NCBI RefSeq assembly: GCF_900120125.1
Contig: NZ_LT635546.1
Location: 407,343 to 471,342 of the forward strand
Reading direction: 5' to 3'
DNA from: Gemella massiliensis
GTDB lineage: Bacteria; Bacillota; Bacilli; Staphylococcales; Gemellaceae
Length of the DNA: 64,000 nt
A program made the position numbers and the translations under genes. Below, in pieces: positions 10,067 through 18,911 of the stretch; position 1 is the stretch's first letter, and each line of letters starts with the position of its first letter. The notes under the pieces were generated by a model. The model searched no databases, was not told the origin of the DNA, and saw only the letters and a program-made list of their open reading frames with translations.

Positions 10067-12334
10067 ATGGGATTGAAGTATAATTGGATTTATCCACAAT
10101 ATAATGAAAAATTTTTAGAAGAAGTTGTATCCTATAACATTTCAAATAATATCGGTAAAATATTAAATGCAAGAGGTGTTTCGACAATCGAAGATGTAAA
10201 AAAATATTTTTCTGATGAATATGAAGAAGGATATGATCCATTTTTGATTTATGATATGAAAAAAGCTGTTGATAGAATAAATCAAGCAATAAGTAATGAA
10301 GAAAAAATATTAGTCTATGGTGACTATGATGCTGACGGTATTACATCAACAGTACTTTTAGTAGAAACATTGATTTCTATGGGGGCTGATGTTTCTTCTT
10401 ACATTCCTAATCGTTTTGATGAAGGGTACGGGCCTAACAAAGAAGCATTTAAAAAAATAATAGAATCAGGTATTACTCTTATTATAACAGTAGATAATGG
10501 GATAGCCGGCATAGAAGAAGTAGATTTTGCCAATAAATTAGACTGTGATATCATTATTACTGATCATCATAAAATTCAAGATACATTACCGAATGCTTAT
10601 GCAATAATCCATCCGGAGCACCCTAAAGGAACATATCCTTTTAAAAAGTTGGCAGGAGTGGGAGTTGCATTTAAATTGGCACATGCACTCTTAGAGATTT
10701 ATCCGGATTTTTTATTAGATTTAGTTGCCATAGGGACGGTTGCAGATATGGTTCCTATGGTTGATGAAAATAGAATTTTTGTAAAACAAGGTTTGGAATT
10801 ATTAAATGAAGATTTGCGAATTGGAATAAAAATGTTGCTAGAATTATCCGGTATTACAACAAAAATTGATGAACAAACGATTGGTTTTTATATTGCACCA
10901 AAGTTAAATTCTATCGGAAGGATGGATAGCGCAAAACTGGGACTATCATTTTTAATGACGGAAGACATTGAACAAGCTAGACAATTAGCACGAAGAATAG
11001 AAGAGTACAATATAAATCGAAAAACAGTAACTGAAACAATTATCAAAGATGTTATTAATCAAATAGAAACAACAGGTAAAAAAGATAAAAATATACTTAT
11101 GATAGCAAGTGAAAAATATCATGAGGGAGTTCTCGGTATAGTCGCTTCAAAAATTACTGAATTATACAATAAACCCGCTCTTGTTATGAAAGATAATGGG
11201 GGTATTTTAAAAGGATCGGCACGAAGTGTTTATGATTTTAATATTTATGATGCTATAAATAAAATAGGAAACTTATTTAATGCTTATGGCGGCCATACAC
11301 TTGCAGCCGGATTTTCATTTGAAAAGAATAATTTTGAACTAATAGAACAAGGATTAGATAAAAAATATAAAGAATATGTTAGCACTCATGAATTAAAGTT
11401 AGATAAAAAAATTGATATTGTCACCCATTTAGAAGAAGTAAGTTATCAATTTTTAAGTTCATTGGATACACTTAAGCCGTATGGAATGGATTTTGAAAAA
11501 CCGACTGTATTGCTGGAAAATGTCAATGTTATAGACAAGGTATATTTTGGTAAAGATAAACAGTATTTACGTTTAATTATATCAGATGAAACAAGTACCT
11601 TAGAATGCGTTAGTTTTAAAGATAATTCTTTATTTAGATTTGTTGAAAAAAATGATATAATTGATTTACTTTGTACACTGGATAAAAATAATTTTAACGG
11701 TCATACAAAGTTGCAAGCACAAATTATTGATTTAGAAATAAAAGAATTTTTATTTGAAGACTTAAGAAATACAACGTTCAACATTGATAATATTGAGACT
11801 GATAGTTTGAAAATATCTAAAAAACTGGATAATCCACAGAATAATTACTTTAAATATAAAGATATTTCCAATATAAATGGAGTATTTGATAATATATATT
11901 TACTTGATGTTCCACAATCAAGAGGTCAAATTCTGGAGCTATTAAAATTACAACCTAAAAAAATATATGTTGTATGTAAAGAAAAACAAATAATGTCAGA
12001 TTATTATAAAATAGATAAAGCTAGATTGATTAAGTTATTTAATTTATTAATTCGTACTAAAGAAAAGAAAATTAATATAACAAAAACTTTGCAGAAATTA
12101 TTGAATTTATTGGAAACAAATGTTGATAGTTTAAAAATAATGATACAAATTTTTCAAGAACTTGAATTAATACAAGTTATAAATAATACTATTATCTTAA
12201 ATTCAAATTATGCAACAGTTAATTTAAGACAATCACCAAGTTTTGTTTCAATGGAAAATATTTTCGAAATGGAGAAATTATTTTTAAAAGAAAATATAAT
12301 GATAATAAATAAAAAATTTGAAAATATATTATAA
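10067..12334 (+). CDS. recJ: Single-stranded-DNA-specific exonuclease RecJ
   Basis: RecJ is a 5'-3' ssDNA exonuclease for RecFOR-dependent repair and mismatch excision. DHH-family motifs are clear: VYGDYDADGITST, TVDNGI, ITDHHK and the DHHA1-type YGGHTLAAGFS. After the catalytic core (to about 450) come the OB fold and a ~200-residue C-terminal region typical of Firmicute RecJ (total 755 residues). AGAGGT precedes the start. It is the last gene of pcrA-ligA-lapA-like-recJ; a possible new promoter with several overlapping TATAAT strings lies right after its stop. Confidence 0.94.
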   Translation: MGLKYNWIYPQYNEKFLEEVVSYNISNNIGKILNARGVSTIEDVKKYFSDEYEEGYDPFLIYDMKKAVDRINQAISNEEKILVYGDYDADGITSTVLLVETLISMGADVSSYIPNRFDEGYGPNKEAFKKIIESGITLIITVDNGIAGIEEVDFANKLDCDIIITDHHKIQDTLPNAYAIIHPEHPKGTYPFKKLAGVGVAFKLAHALLEIYPDFLLDLVAIGTVADMVPMVDENRIFVKQGLELLNEDLRIGIKMLLELSGITTKIDEQTIGFYIAPKLNSIGRMDSAKLGLSFLMTEDIEQARQLARRIEEYNINRKTVTETIIKDVINQIETTGKKDKNILMIASEKYHEGVLGIVASKITELYNKPALVMKDNGGILKGSARSVYDFNIYDAINKIGNLFNAYGGHTLAAGFSFEKNNFELIEQGLDKKYKEYVSTHELKLDKKIDIVTHLEEVSYQFLSSLDTLKPYGMDFEKPTVLLENVNVIDKVYFGKDKQYLRLIISDETSTLECVSFKDNSLFRFVEKNDIIDLLCTLDKNNFNGHTKLQAQIIDLEIKEFLFEDLRNTTFNIDNIETDSLKISKKLDNPQNNYFKYKDISNINGVFDNIYLLDVPQSRGQILELLKLQPKKIYVVCKEKQIMSDYYKIDKARLIKLFNLLIRTKEKKINITKTLQKLLNLLETNVDSLKIMIQIFQELELIQVINNTIILNSNYATVNLRQSPSFVSMENIFEMEKLFLKENIMIINKKFENIL

Positions 12335-12385
12335 TATAATATAAGAACTGAGAAATAAAATGAGATTTATTGAGGAAAACAGATT

Positions 12386-12748
12386 ATGACAAAAGAAGAA
12401 CGTGCAATAAAGTGGTTTCGTAATATACCTAATGCAGAATTACTTGATATGAAAACAAAAATGAATATATGTAGTAAAGTTGCAAAGAAAGTGATTATTA
12501 TATTTTTGATATTATTTGCAGTGGAGTTCATTTTATTATTTATGATAAGTGACGGTGAAATTTTCAGTATCATGACAAATTTTCTTAATAATATTTCGGA
12601 GGGTAGTTCTACAAGAAATCGTTATAGAAGAGTAGCTTTTATAGGAGGGCTTATATGTTTACCTGTCGTAATGTTACCTTTAATTATTGCTCTGATATAT
12701 AAGAATAAATCTCTTAAATCTGAAACAGCTAAAGCTACCGATCCCTAA
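12386..12748 (+). CDS. Hypothetical two-span membrane protein, 120 aa
   Basis: I do not recognise the family. The first ~30 residues are charged and cytoplasmic-looking. Two membrane helices (about 35-54 and 87-106) flank a 30-residue loop containing a basic RNRYRR patch, and a short hydrophilic tail follows. GAGGA lies about 12 nt before the ATG. The stop codon TAA lies inside the left arm of the downstream terminator. It stands alone between recJ and ylxM. Confidence 0.6.
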   Translation: MTKEERAIKWFRNIPNAELLDMKTKMNICSKVAKKVIIIFLILFAVEFILLFMISDGEIFSIMTNFLNNISEGSSTRNRYRRVAFIGGLICLPVVMLPLIIALIYKNKSLKSETAKATDP

Positions 12749-12777
12749 AACTTGGACAAGTTTTAGGGGCTATTTTA
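12743..12777 (+). terminator. Perfect 12-bp hairpin terminator overlapping the preceding stop codon
   Basis: CCCTAAAACTTG at 12743-12754 is exactly complementary to CAAGTTTTAGGG at 12757-12768. GCTATTTTAAT follows, a modest T tail. The core matches the hairpin at 38420-38461. Confidence 0.7.
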
Positions 12778-12927
12778 ATGAAATTAACAAATAAAAATAG
12801 AGTACAAAACATAGTAAAATAATACAAAACGGTCAATAGTTTTTATTTTTGGAACAACCTTTATATTTTACAAAAATTGAAAATGGTTGAGTTGGGGATT
12901 TTTATTTGGTTTTACAACTTGGTAAAT

Positions 12928-12956
12928 TTGAAAAAAATGCGATTTTATCGTATAAT
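12928..12956 (+). promoter_or_regulatory. SigA-type promoter for ylxM-ffh
   Basis: TTGAAA at 12928-12933, a 17-nt spacer, and TATAAT at 12951-12956, followed by a ~44-nt leader and GGAGGG. The rest of 12777-12927 is AT-rich and I see nothing else in it. Confidence 0.8.
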
Positions 12957-13000
12957 ATAGTGATATAGAAATATACTTTTAAATTGGATGGAGGGCAGTT

Positions 13001-13324
13001 GTGGAGATAGAAAAAATTATTCAAATTACACAACTATATGATTTTTATTCTGAATTACTTAGTGAAAAACAAAAACAGTATCTTAACGATTATTTTTTTT
13101 ATGATTTATCACTAACAGAAATTTCAGAAAATTATTCAATATCGAAACAAGCTGTTTCGAATAATATTAAAAGAACGGTAGCTGAATTAGAACAATTTGA
13201 AGAAAAATTAAATTTAATTAAATTAAACAATGAACGATTATTTTTATTAAATGAAATAAAAAAAATAACTGATAACAAGGATATTTTAGATTACATTTAT
13301 CAGTTAGAAAAACTTGAAAATTAG
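13001..13324 (+). CDS. ylxM: YlxM/p13-like putative DNA-binding protein
   Basis: This 107-residue protein has a sigma-70 region 4-like helix-turn-helix (YFFYDLSLTEISENYSISKQ, about 27-46). The family is almost always encoded upstream of ffh and in streptococci modulates SRP function. Start GTG 13001 is supported by GGAGGG 7 nt upstream. ffh follows after 11 nt, so the pair is cotranscribed from the promoter at 12928. Confidence 0.9.
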   Translation: MEIEKIIQITQLYDFYSELLSEKQKQYLNDYFFYDLSLTEISENYSISKQAVSNNIKRTVAELEQFEEKLNLIKLNNERLFLLNEIKKITDNKDILDYIYQLEKLEN

Positions 13325-13335
13325 GAGCAAAAATT

Positions 13336-14688
13336 ATGGCATTTGAAAATTTGTCGGAAAGACTACAAAATACAATAGCTAAATTGACCGGTAAAGGGAA
13401 AGTTTCTGAGGCGGATGTTAAAGAAATGATGCGAGAAGTTCGTCTTGCGTTATTGGAAGCTGACGTTAATTTTAAAGTTGTAAAGAGTTTTGTAAAAAAA
13501 ATTAGTGAGCGGGCTGTGGGTACGGAAGTTATGAAATCACTGACACCGGCTCAACAAATTGTAAAAATTGTTAATGAAGAATTGGTTGAATTGTTAGGTG
13601 GCTCTAATGTTGAATTAAATCAAGGCGGGAAAATCACAACCGTTATGATGGTTGGACTACAAGGTGCAGGTAAAACGACAACCGCCGGGAAATTAGCGTT
13701 AAAAGTTAAAAAAACGATGAAGAAAAAACCGTTGCTTATTGCAGCCGATGTTTATCGTCCGGCTGCTGTTCAACAATTACGAACACTGGGAAAACAATTG
13801 GATATAGAAGTGTTTTATGTTGATAAAGATCCTGTTGATATTGTAAAAGAAGGATTGGAATATGCCAAAGAGCATTATTTTAACTATGTAATTGTTGATA
13901 CTGCCGGTCGTTTACATATTGATGAACTATTAATGGATGAATTAAAAAATATTAAACAAGCTGTTACACCGGACGAAATTTTACTTGTTGTTGATTCGAT
14001 GATAGGGCAAGAAGCTGTCAATATAGCTACATCATTTGACGAACAACTTGATATTACAGGTTTAGTATTAACAAAACTGGACGGTGATACTCGTGGTGGT
14101 GCTGCTTTGTCTATTAAATCTATTACCGGAAAACCGATAAAATTGGTTGGTATGGGTGAGAAGATGAATGATCTTGAATTATTCCATCCGGAACGTATGG
14201 CATCACGTATATTGGGGATGGGTGATGTATTGACATTGATAGAAAAGGCACAAGCGTCTATTGATGAAGATGAAGCAAAAAAAATGCAAGAAAAAATGAT
14301 GAATCAAAGTTTCACATTTGAAGATTTTCTAACACAACTTGAACAAGTAAAAAAACTTGGTAGTATTAAAGATATATTAGGTATGCTACCGGGTATGGGT
14401 AAAATAAAAAATATAAATCTTGATTCTGTTGATGAAAAACAATTTGTTTATGTTGAAGCGATTATTAAATCAATGACACCGGAAGAACGTCAAAATCCTG
14501 ATATTATCAGTGTTCCACGCAGAAAACGTATAGCACAAGGTAGTGGACGACCGATAAGTGAAGTACATAAGTTAATTAAACAATTTGAAGAGATGCGTAA
14601 AATGATGAAACAATTTGGCGGTATTATGAATGATAAATCAAAAAGAAAGGGACTTGGAAAAATGTTTGGTGGCAAACTTCCATTTTAG
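13336..14688 (+). CDS. ffh: Signal recognition particle protein Ffh
   Basis: Ffh is the SRP54 GTPase that binds signal sequences of nascent membrane proteins together with SRP RNA and docks on FtsY. The N and G domains are complete (GLQGAGKTTTAGKLA, DTAGRLH, TKLDGD). The Met-rich M domain begins near 295 (MQEKMMNQSF, MLPGMGKIKN, GSGRP). The 450-residue length is typical. The ATG is preceded by AGGAG. Confidence 0.97.
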   Translation: MAFENLSERLQNTIAKLTGKGKVSEADVKEMMREVRLALLEADVNFKVVKSFVKKISERAVGTEVMKSLTPAQQIVKIVNEELVELLGGSNVELNQGGKITTVMMVGLQGAGKTTTAGKLALKVKKTMKKKPLLIAADVYRPAAVQQLRTLGKQLDIEVFYVDKDPVDIVKEGLEYAKEHYFNYVIVDTAGRLHIDELLMDELKNIKQAVTPDEILLVVDSMIGQEAVNIATSFDEQLDITGLVLTKLDGDTRGGAALSIKSITGKPIKLVGMGEKMNDLELFHPERMASRILGMGDVLTLIEKAQASIDEDEAKKMQEKMMNQSFTFEDFLTQLEQVKKLGSIKDILGMLPGMGKIKNINLDSVDEKQFVYVEAIIKSMTPEERQNPDIISVPRRKRIAQGSGRPISEVHKLIKQFEEMRKMMKQFGGIMNDKSKRKGLGKMFGGKLPF

Positions 14689-14694
14689 AAAAGT

Positions 14695-15168
14695 ATGAAT
14701 CATATAGTTTTATTTCAACCGGAAATTCCAGCTAATACCGGAAATATTGCACGTACATGCGTCGGAACAAATACACGATTACATCTTATAAGACCGCTCG
14801 GTTTTTCTATTGATGATAAGGATGTAAAACGTGCAGGTCTTGACTATTGGAAAGATTTAGATTTAGTCGTTTGGGACAGTTTTGAAGAATTTTTAGCTGC
14901 TACCGATGATAAATGTTATTATCTTATAACAAAATTCGGAGAGAAAATATATTCTGATTTTAATTTTTCCAACAGGAAGAATAAAGATATTTACTTTATT
15001 TTCGGGCGTGAAACGAAAGGGTTACCCAAAGATTTCAGAGAATTATATCACAAGCAAACTTTAAGAATTCCTATGAGTGATAATGTCAGATCTCTTAATC
15101 TTTCAAACACAGCAGCACTAATTATATATGAAGCATTAAGACAACAAAATTTTAATGAATTACATTAA
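14695..15168 (+). CDS. trmL: tRNA (cytidine(34)-2'-O)-methyltransferase TrmL
   Basis: This 157-residue SPOUT (trefoil-knot) methyltransferase matches TrmL/CspR length. It methylates the wobble ribose of tRNA-Leu isoacceptors. Motifs [24 protein letters not shown] and the SAM-binding knot [15 protein letters not shown] are present. The start is weakly served (GAAAAG) and it lies 6 nt after ffh, suggesting translational coupling. Confidence 0.92.
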   Translation: MNHIVLFQPEIPANTGNIARTCVGTNTRLHLIRPLGFSIDDKDVKRAGLDYWKDLDLVVWDSFEEFLAATDDKCYYLITKFGEKIYSDFNFSNRKNKDIYFIFGRETKGLPKDFRELYHKQTLRIPMSDNVRSLNLSNTAALIIYEALRQQNFNELH

Positions 15169-15177
15169 GGAGATACT

Positions 15178-15651
15178 ATGAGTTTTGTAGATATTATTGA
15201 TAATAATAATTTGATTGAAGATAGTATAAAAGAAATGCTATTGTCACTTTTAGACACGGCTGCCGAATATGAAAATATAAATACCGATATTGCTGATATG
15301 TCACTTACGTTTGTTAATAAAGATGAAATTCAATATATAAATCGTGAATATCGTGGAAAAGATGTTCCCACTGATGTTATTTCATTCGCTTTAAATGATG
15401 AAGTCGAAGACGAAATTAATATTATCGGTTTAGAAAATGAAATCAACTCCCTTGGCGATGTTATTATTTGTGTTGATATTGCTAAGGAACAAGCATTGGA
15501 ATATAATCATAGTTTTGATAGAGAAATAGGATTTCTAGCAGTTCACGGTTTCTTACATCTTTTAGGATATGATCATATGAATAAAGATGATGAAAAAGAA
15601 ATGTTTGAGAAACAGGAAATTATTTTAGAAAAATTTGGATTGAGGAGATAA
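15178..15651 (+). CDS. ybeY: Endoribonuclease YbeY
   Basis: YbeY is a zinc metalloendoribonuclease involved in 16S rRNA 3' maturation and 70S quality control. The signature HGFLHLLGYDH gives the three zinc-binding His residues, and DVISFAL is conserved. The 157 residues match the family. AAGGAGA precedes the ATG. It lies 2 nt before era, the usual ybeY-era pairing. Confidence 0.95.
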   Translation: MSFVDIIDNNNLIEDSIKEMLLSLLDTAAEYENINTDIADMSLTFVNKDEIQYINREYRGKDVPTDVISFALNDEVEDEINIIGLENEINSLGDVIICVDIAKEQALEYNHSFDREIGFLAVHGFLHLLGYDHMNKDDEKEMFEKQEIILEKFGLRR

Positions 15652-15653
15652 GT

Positions 15654-16565
15654 ATGTTGCCAATAGAAAAGGTTAAAACCGGTTTTGTAACAATTATAGG
15701 TAGACCTAATGCAGGAAAATCAACGTTATTAAATAATATTCTTAAACAAAAAATAGCTATTATGTCAGATAAACCGCAAACGACTCGTAATATTATTAAT
15801 GGCGTTTATACCGATGAAGATTCTCAAATCGTTTTTATTGATACACCGGGTATTCATAAACCAAGGCATAGATTAGGTGATTATATGATGAAGTTGGCTA
15901 ATAGCGCCATTAAAGATTCAGAAATAGTTTATTTAATAATTAATGCTAATGAAAAATTCGGTAGTGGTGATCAACATATTATTAATATTATAAAAGAACT
16001 TAATGTTCCGACCTTTTTATTAATAAATAAAATAGATTTAATTAGTCCGGAAAATATAATAGAAATTATAGAATTTTATAGAAATTTGCATGATTTTGTA
16101 GAGATTGTTCCTATTTCAGCTTTGAAATCTATTAATGTTGATAATTTATTAAAGACAACTAAAAAATATTTAATTCCAAGCATAAAAATGTATCCTGATG
16201 ACGTCATTACAGATTCTCCCGAATATTTTGTTATTTCTGAATTTATTCGTGAAAAAGTTTTGCAACTTACTGAACAGGAAATTCCACATTCTATTGCGGT
16301 TGTTATTGATAAAATTTCAAAAGAAAAAGGTAAGAAAAAAAATATTATAGCTACAATAGTTGTTGAACGAAAATCACAAAAAGGTATGATTATTGGAAAA
16401 CAGGGGAAAATGATAAAAGAGATTGGTATTCGTGCTAGAAAAGATATTGAAATACTACTTGGAGAAAGGGTATTTCTTGAGTTATGGGTAAAAGTAATTG
16501 ATAATTGGCGTTCAAAACCTAATTTAATCCGTGATTTAGGCTATAGGGATGATGTCTTTGACTAG
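15654..16565 (+). CDS. era: Ribosome-assembly GTPase Era
   Basis: Era binds the 16S rRNA 3' end and checks 30S maturation. The G1 motif GRPNAGKSTL, DTPGIHKP (G3) and NKID (G4) are intact. A C-terminal KH domain (about 200-300, GMIIGKQGKMIKEIG) is complete. The 303-residue length is standard. GGAGA precedes the ATG. recO overlaps its last 17 nt. Confidence 0.97.
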   Translation: MLPIEKVKTGFVTIIGRPNAGKSTLLNNILKQKIAIMSDKPQTTRNIINGVYTDEDSQIVFIDTPGIHKPRHRLGDYMMKLANSAIKDSEIVYLIINANEKFGSGDQHIINIIKELNVPTFLLINKIDLISPENIIEIIEFYRNLHDFVEIVPISALKSINVDNLLKTTKKYLIPSIKMYPDDVITDSPEYFVISEFIREKVLQLTEQEIPHSIAVVIDKISKEKGKKKNIIATIVVERKSQKGMIIGKQGKMIKEIGIRARKDIEILLGERVFLELWVKVIDNWRSKPNLIRDLGYRDDVFD

Positions 16566-17280
16566 AAATAATTATGTAACAGGTATAATAATAAAAAAAA
16601 TAAAATATCGTGATTATCATGAGATACTTCATGTTTTAACCGAACATGGATGTATTGAAAGCTTTTTTTATGAAAATGTTTATAAGAATAAAAAAAAATT
16701 AAAGGTAAATATCCCATACAAAGTTTTGATTAATTATTTTCCAACAGGTGGGATGAATAAAATAATAGCATTGGAAATAGAAAATATGTATAACACCATA
16801 ATTTATGATGTTATGAAAAATGCGTATGCCACTAACATAATAGAGTATATCGCGTATAGCAATGATACATATTTAAACATATATAAGCTTCTTGGTAAGT
16901 GTTTAGATTACATGAATCGTAACATATCTGAACGTTTAGTTACGATTTATTGCTTAATTAATTTATTAAAAGTACACGGTTTTAATTTTAAATATCAAAA
17001 AACAGATTTAGAATATGTGGCATATAGTTTTAGATACAGTATTTTTGTAGATAAAAATCATTTAGACCAAGGATGTTATACCATAAATAACAGTCTTGTA
17101 AAGTTGGTTTATTACTTTAGCATAAAACCGATAAATTTTTTAGAAACATTGGATATTAGCGATAGAGAATTAGTTTCCTTATTTGAATTTTGCAATTTAT
17201 TGTTTAAGGAATATGTTGGAATTGAAACAAAATCATACCCAAAAATAATAGAGTTGGAGAAATTACTTAACTCTATTTAG
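16549..17280 (+). CDS. recO: DNA repair protein RecO
   Basis: RecO helps load RecA on SSB-coated DNA with RecF and RecR. The N-terminal OB fold (YVTGIIIKKIKYRDYHEILH) and C-terminal helical region fit RecO, at 243 residues. The zinc-finger cysteines found in some RecO proteins are not evident. Two consecutive ATG codons (16549, 16552) are possible starts; AGGG sits right upstream, so the second may be used. The gene overlaps era by 17 nt. Confidence 0.9.
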   Translation: MMSLTRNNYVTGIIIKKIKYRDYHEILHVLTEHGCIESFFYENVYKNKKKLKVNIPYKVLINYFPTGGMNKIIALEIENMYNTIIYDVMKNAYATNIIEYIAYSNDTYLNIYKLLGKCLDYMNRNISERLVTIYCLINLLKVHGFNFKYQKTDLEYVAYSFRYSIFVDKNHLDQGCYTINNSLVKLVYYFSIKPINFLETLDISDRELVSLFEFCNLLFKEYVGIETKSYPKIIELEKLLNSI

Positions 17281-17298
17281 TAGAAAGGATTTTATAAA

Positions 17299-18090
17299 AT
17301 GAGTGCTATAGGAGTTTTTGATAGCGGTGTAGGTGGTTTAACAGTTGCTAGAGAAATTATGAGGCAACTGCCAAATGAAACTATCTATTATTTTGGTGAT
17401 GTGAAAAATTGCCCATATGGAGATAGAAAAAAAGAAGAAATTATTAAGTACACAGAAAAAGCTGTGAAGTTTTTAATTAGTAAAGGCGTTAAGATGATTG
17501 TTTTAGCGTGCAATACTGCGACTGCGGCAGCTCTTGATCATTTGCATGATAAATATGAACTTCCGATAATCGGGGTAGTTCAACCGGGTGCAAGGCGTGC
17601 TATTCAGGCATCGCAAAACAACAAAGTATTAGTATTGGGAACACGTTTTACCGCACAGTCTAAAGTATATAATAACGAAATCGATAATATTAATCCGGAA
17701 ATGACGGTATATAATAAAGCATGTCCGACGTTTTGTCCTTTTATTGAAGCTGAAGGTAATCTTATTCCTCATGCTACCGAAAATCTATTAAAAGAAGCAT
17801 TGGATGAAACAAAAAAACTGGACATGGATACTGTTGTTCTTGGTTGTACACATTACCCTATATTAAAAAAAGAAATAGAAAAATTTTATGGTAAGGATAT
17901 TAAAGTTATTTCTTCCGGTAGGGAAGCCGCACGTGAAGTGAGTACCGTCCTTACTTATGAAAAATTACATCAAAAAAAATTAAATAAAACTGCACATCAA
18001 TTTTTTATATCTCAAGAAGGAAAAAATTTTAATAATATAGCTTCGAAATGGTTAAAACAAGATATTATTGCACAGATAGTGGATATTTAA
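17299..18090 (+). CDS. racE: Glutamate racemase
   Basis: It converts L-Glu to D-Glu for peptidoglycan. The signature IGVFDSGVGGLTV opens the protein. The two catalytic Cys lie in VLACNTATAAA and VLGCTHYPIL. The 263-residue length is normal. AGAAAGGA precedes the ATG. It is followed by rdgB after 10 nt, the same racE-rdgB (ysnA) order as in bacilli. A second, divergent racemase homologue lies at 32782. Confidence 0.95.
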   Translation: MSAIGVFDSGVGGLTVAREIMRQLPNETIYYFGDVKNCPYGDRKKEEIIKYTEKAVKFLISKGVKMIVLACNTATAAALDHLHDKYELPIIGVVQPGARRAIQASQNNKVLVLGTRFTAQSKVYNNEIDNINPEMTVYNKACPTFCPFIEAEGNLIPHATENLLKEALDETKKLDMDTVVLGCTHYPILKKEIEKFYGKDIKVISSGREAAREVSTVLTYEKLHQKKLNKTAHQFFISQEGKNFNNIASKWLKQDIIAQIVDI

Positions 18091-18100
18091 GGAGTATGTC

Positions 18101-18685
18101 ATGAAAGAGTTGGTATTAGCATCAAATAATACACATAAAATTGAAGAAATTAAAGAAATTTTAACAAATTATAATATATTAAGCCTTGCCGATGTTGGAT
18201 TTTTTGATGAAATTATTGAAGATGGAGTCACTTTTGAAGAAAATGCACTTATAAAGGCGAGAATTATTTCTAATTATACTAAAAAAACTTCAATAGCCGA
18301 TGATAGTGGGTTGGTAATAGATTTATTAAATGGTGAACCGGGTATTTATTCTTCTCGCTATTCAAAGGAACAAACTGATGAAAAAAATATTGAAAAGGTA
18401 ATAACAAAACTTAATGGGAAAGAATCTCCGGCACATTTTGTATCTGTTATAGCTTTAGTAACTCCCAATGGAGAAGAGATAACATTTAGAGGAGAATGTC
18501 ATGGAAAAATCATTTCAAAACAACGTGGTAATAACGGATTTGGTTATGACCCAATTTTTTACATAGAAAAATTAAATAAAACATTTGCTGAACTAAGCAG
18601 TGAAGAAAAAAATTCTATTAGTCATAGAAGAAATTCTTTAAACGAATTAGCAAGTTACTTAAGGGAACAAATTAATGAAAACTAA
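18101..18685 (+). CDS. rdgB: XTP/dITP pyrophosphatase (RdgB/HAM1)
   Basis: It removes deaminated purine nucleotides (XTP, dITP) from the pool. Conserved LASNNTHKIEEI at the N-terminus, IADDSGL, GVYS-like GIYSSRYS, FGYDPIF and ISHR are all present in 194 residues. AAGGAG precedes the ATG. The 3' end overlaps the ferredoxin start by 11 nt. Confidence 0.95.
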   Translation: MKELVLASNNTHKIEEIKEILTNYNILSLADVGFFDEIIEDGVTFEENALIKARIISNYTKKTSIADDSGLVIDLLNGEPGIYSSRYSKEQTDEKNIEKVITKLNGKESPAHFVSVIALVTPNGEEITFRGECHGKIISKQRGNNGFGYDPIFYIEKLNKTFAELSSEEKNSISHRRNSLNELASYLREQINEN

Positions 18686-18911
18686 AATAAATAGGGAAGA
18701 TTGTATTGCATGTGGGAATTGCAGTGCAATTTGCCCGGATGTATACGATTATGATGAAGACGGCATAGCATTTTGTCATATTGATAATAATTCTATGAGT
18801 GCAGTTATTCCTGAAAAATATGAAAGTTTAATAAAAGAAGCATGTGAGAATTGCCCGACTGAGTCAGTTATTGTGGAAGATAATAAGGAAGGAGAGCAGA
18901 TTGAGTACTAA
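18675..18911 (+). CDS. fer: Single-cluster [4Fe-4S] ferredoxin
   Basis: This 78-residue ferredoxin is of the Bacillus Fer type. Cluster ligands are Cys10, Cys13, Cys16 in CIACGNC and Cys60 in NCPTES. The SAICPDVYDYDEDGIAF stretch after the first three Cys is typical. Two extra cysteines, Cys20 and Cys57, occupy positions that form a disulfide in some monocluster ferredoxins. The C-terminal tail is acidic. The start overlaps rdgB and the end overlaps ftsK by 11 nt. Confidence 0.92.
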   Translation: MKTKINREDCIACGNCSAICPDVYDYDEDGIAFCHIDNNSMSAVIPEKYESLIKEACENCPTESVIVEDNKEGEQIEY

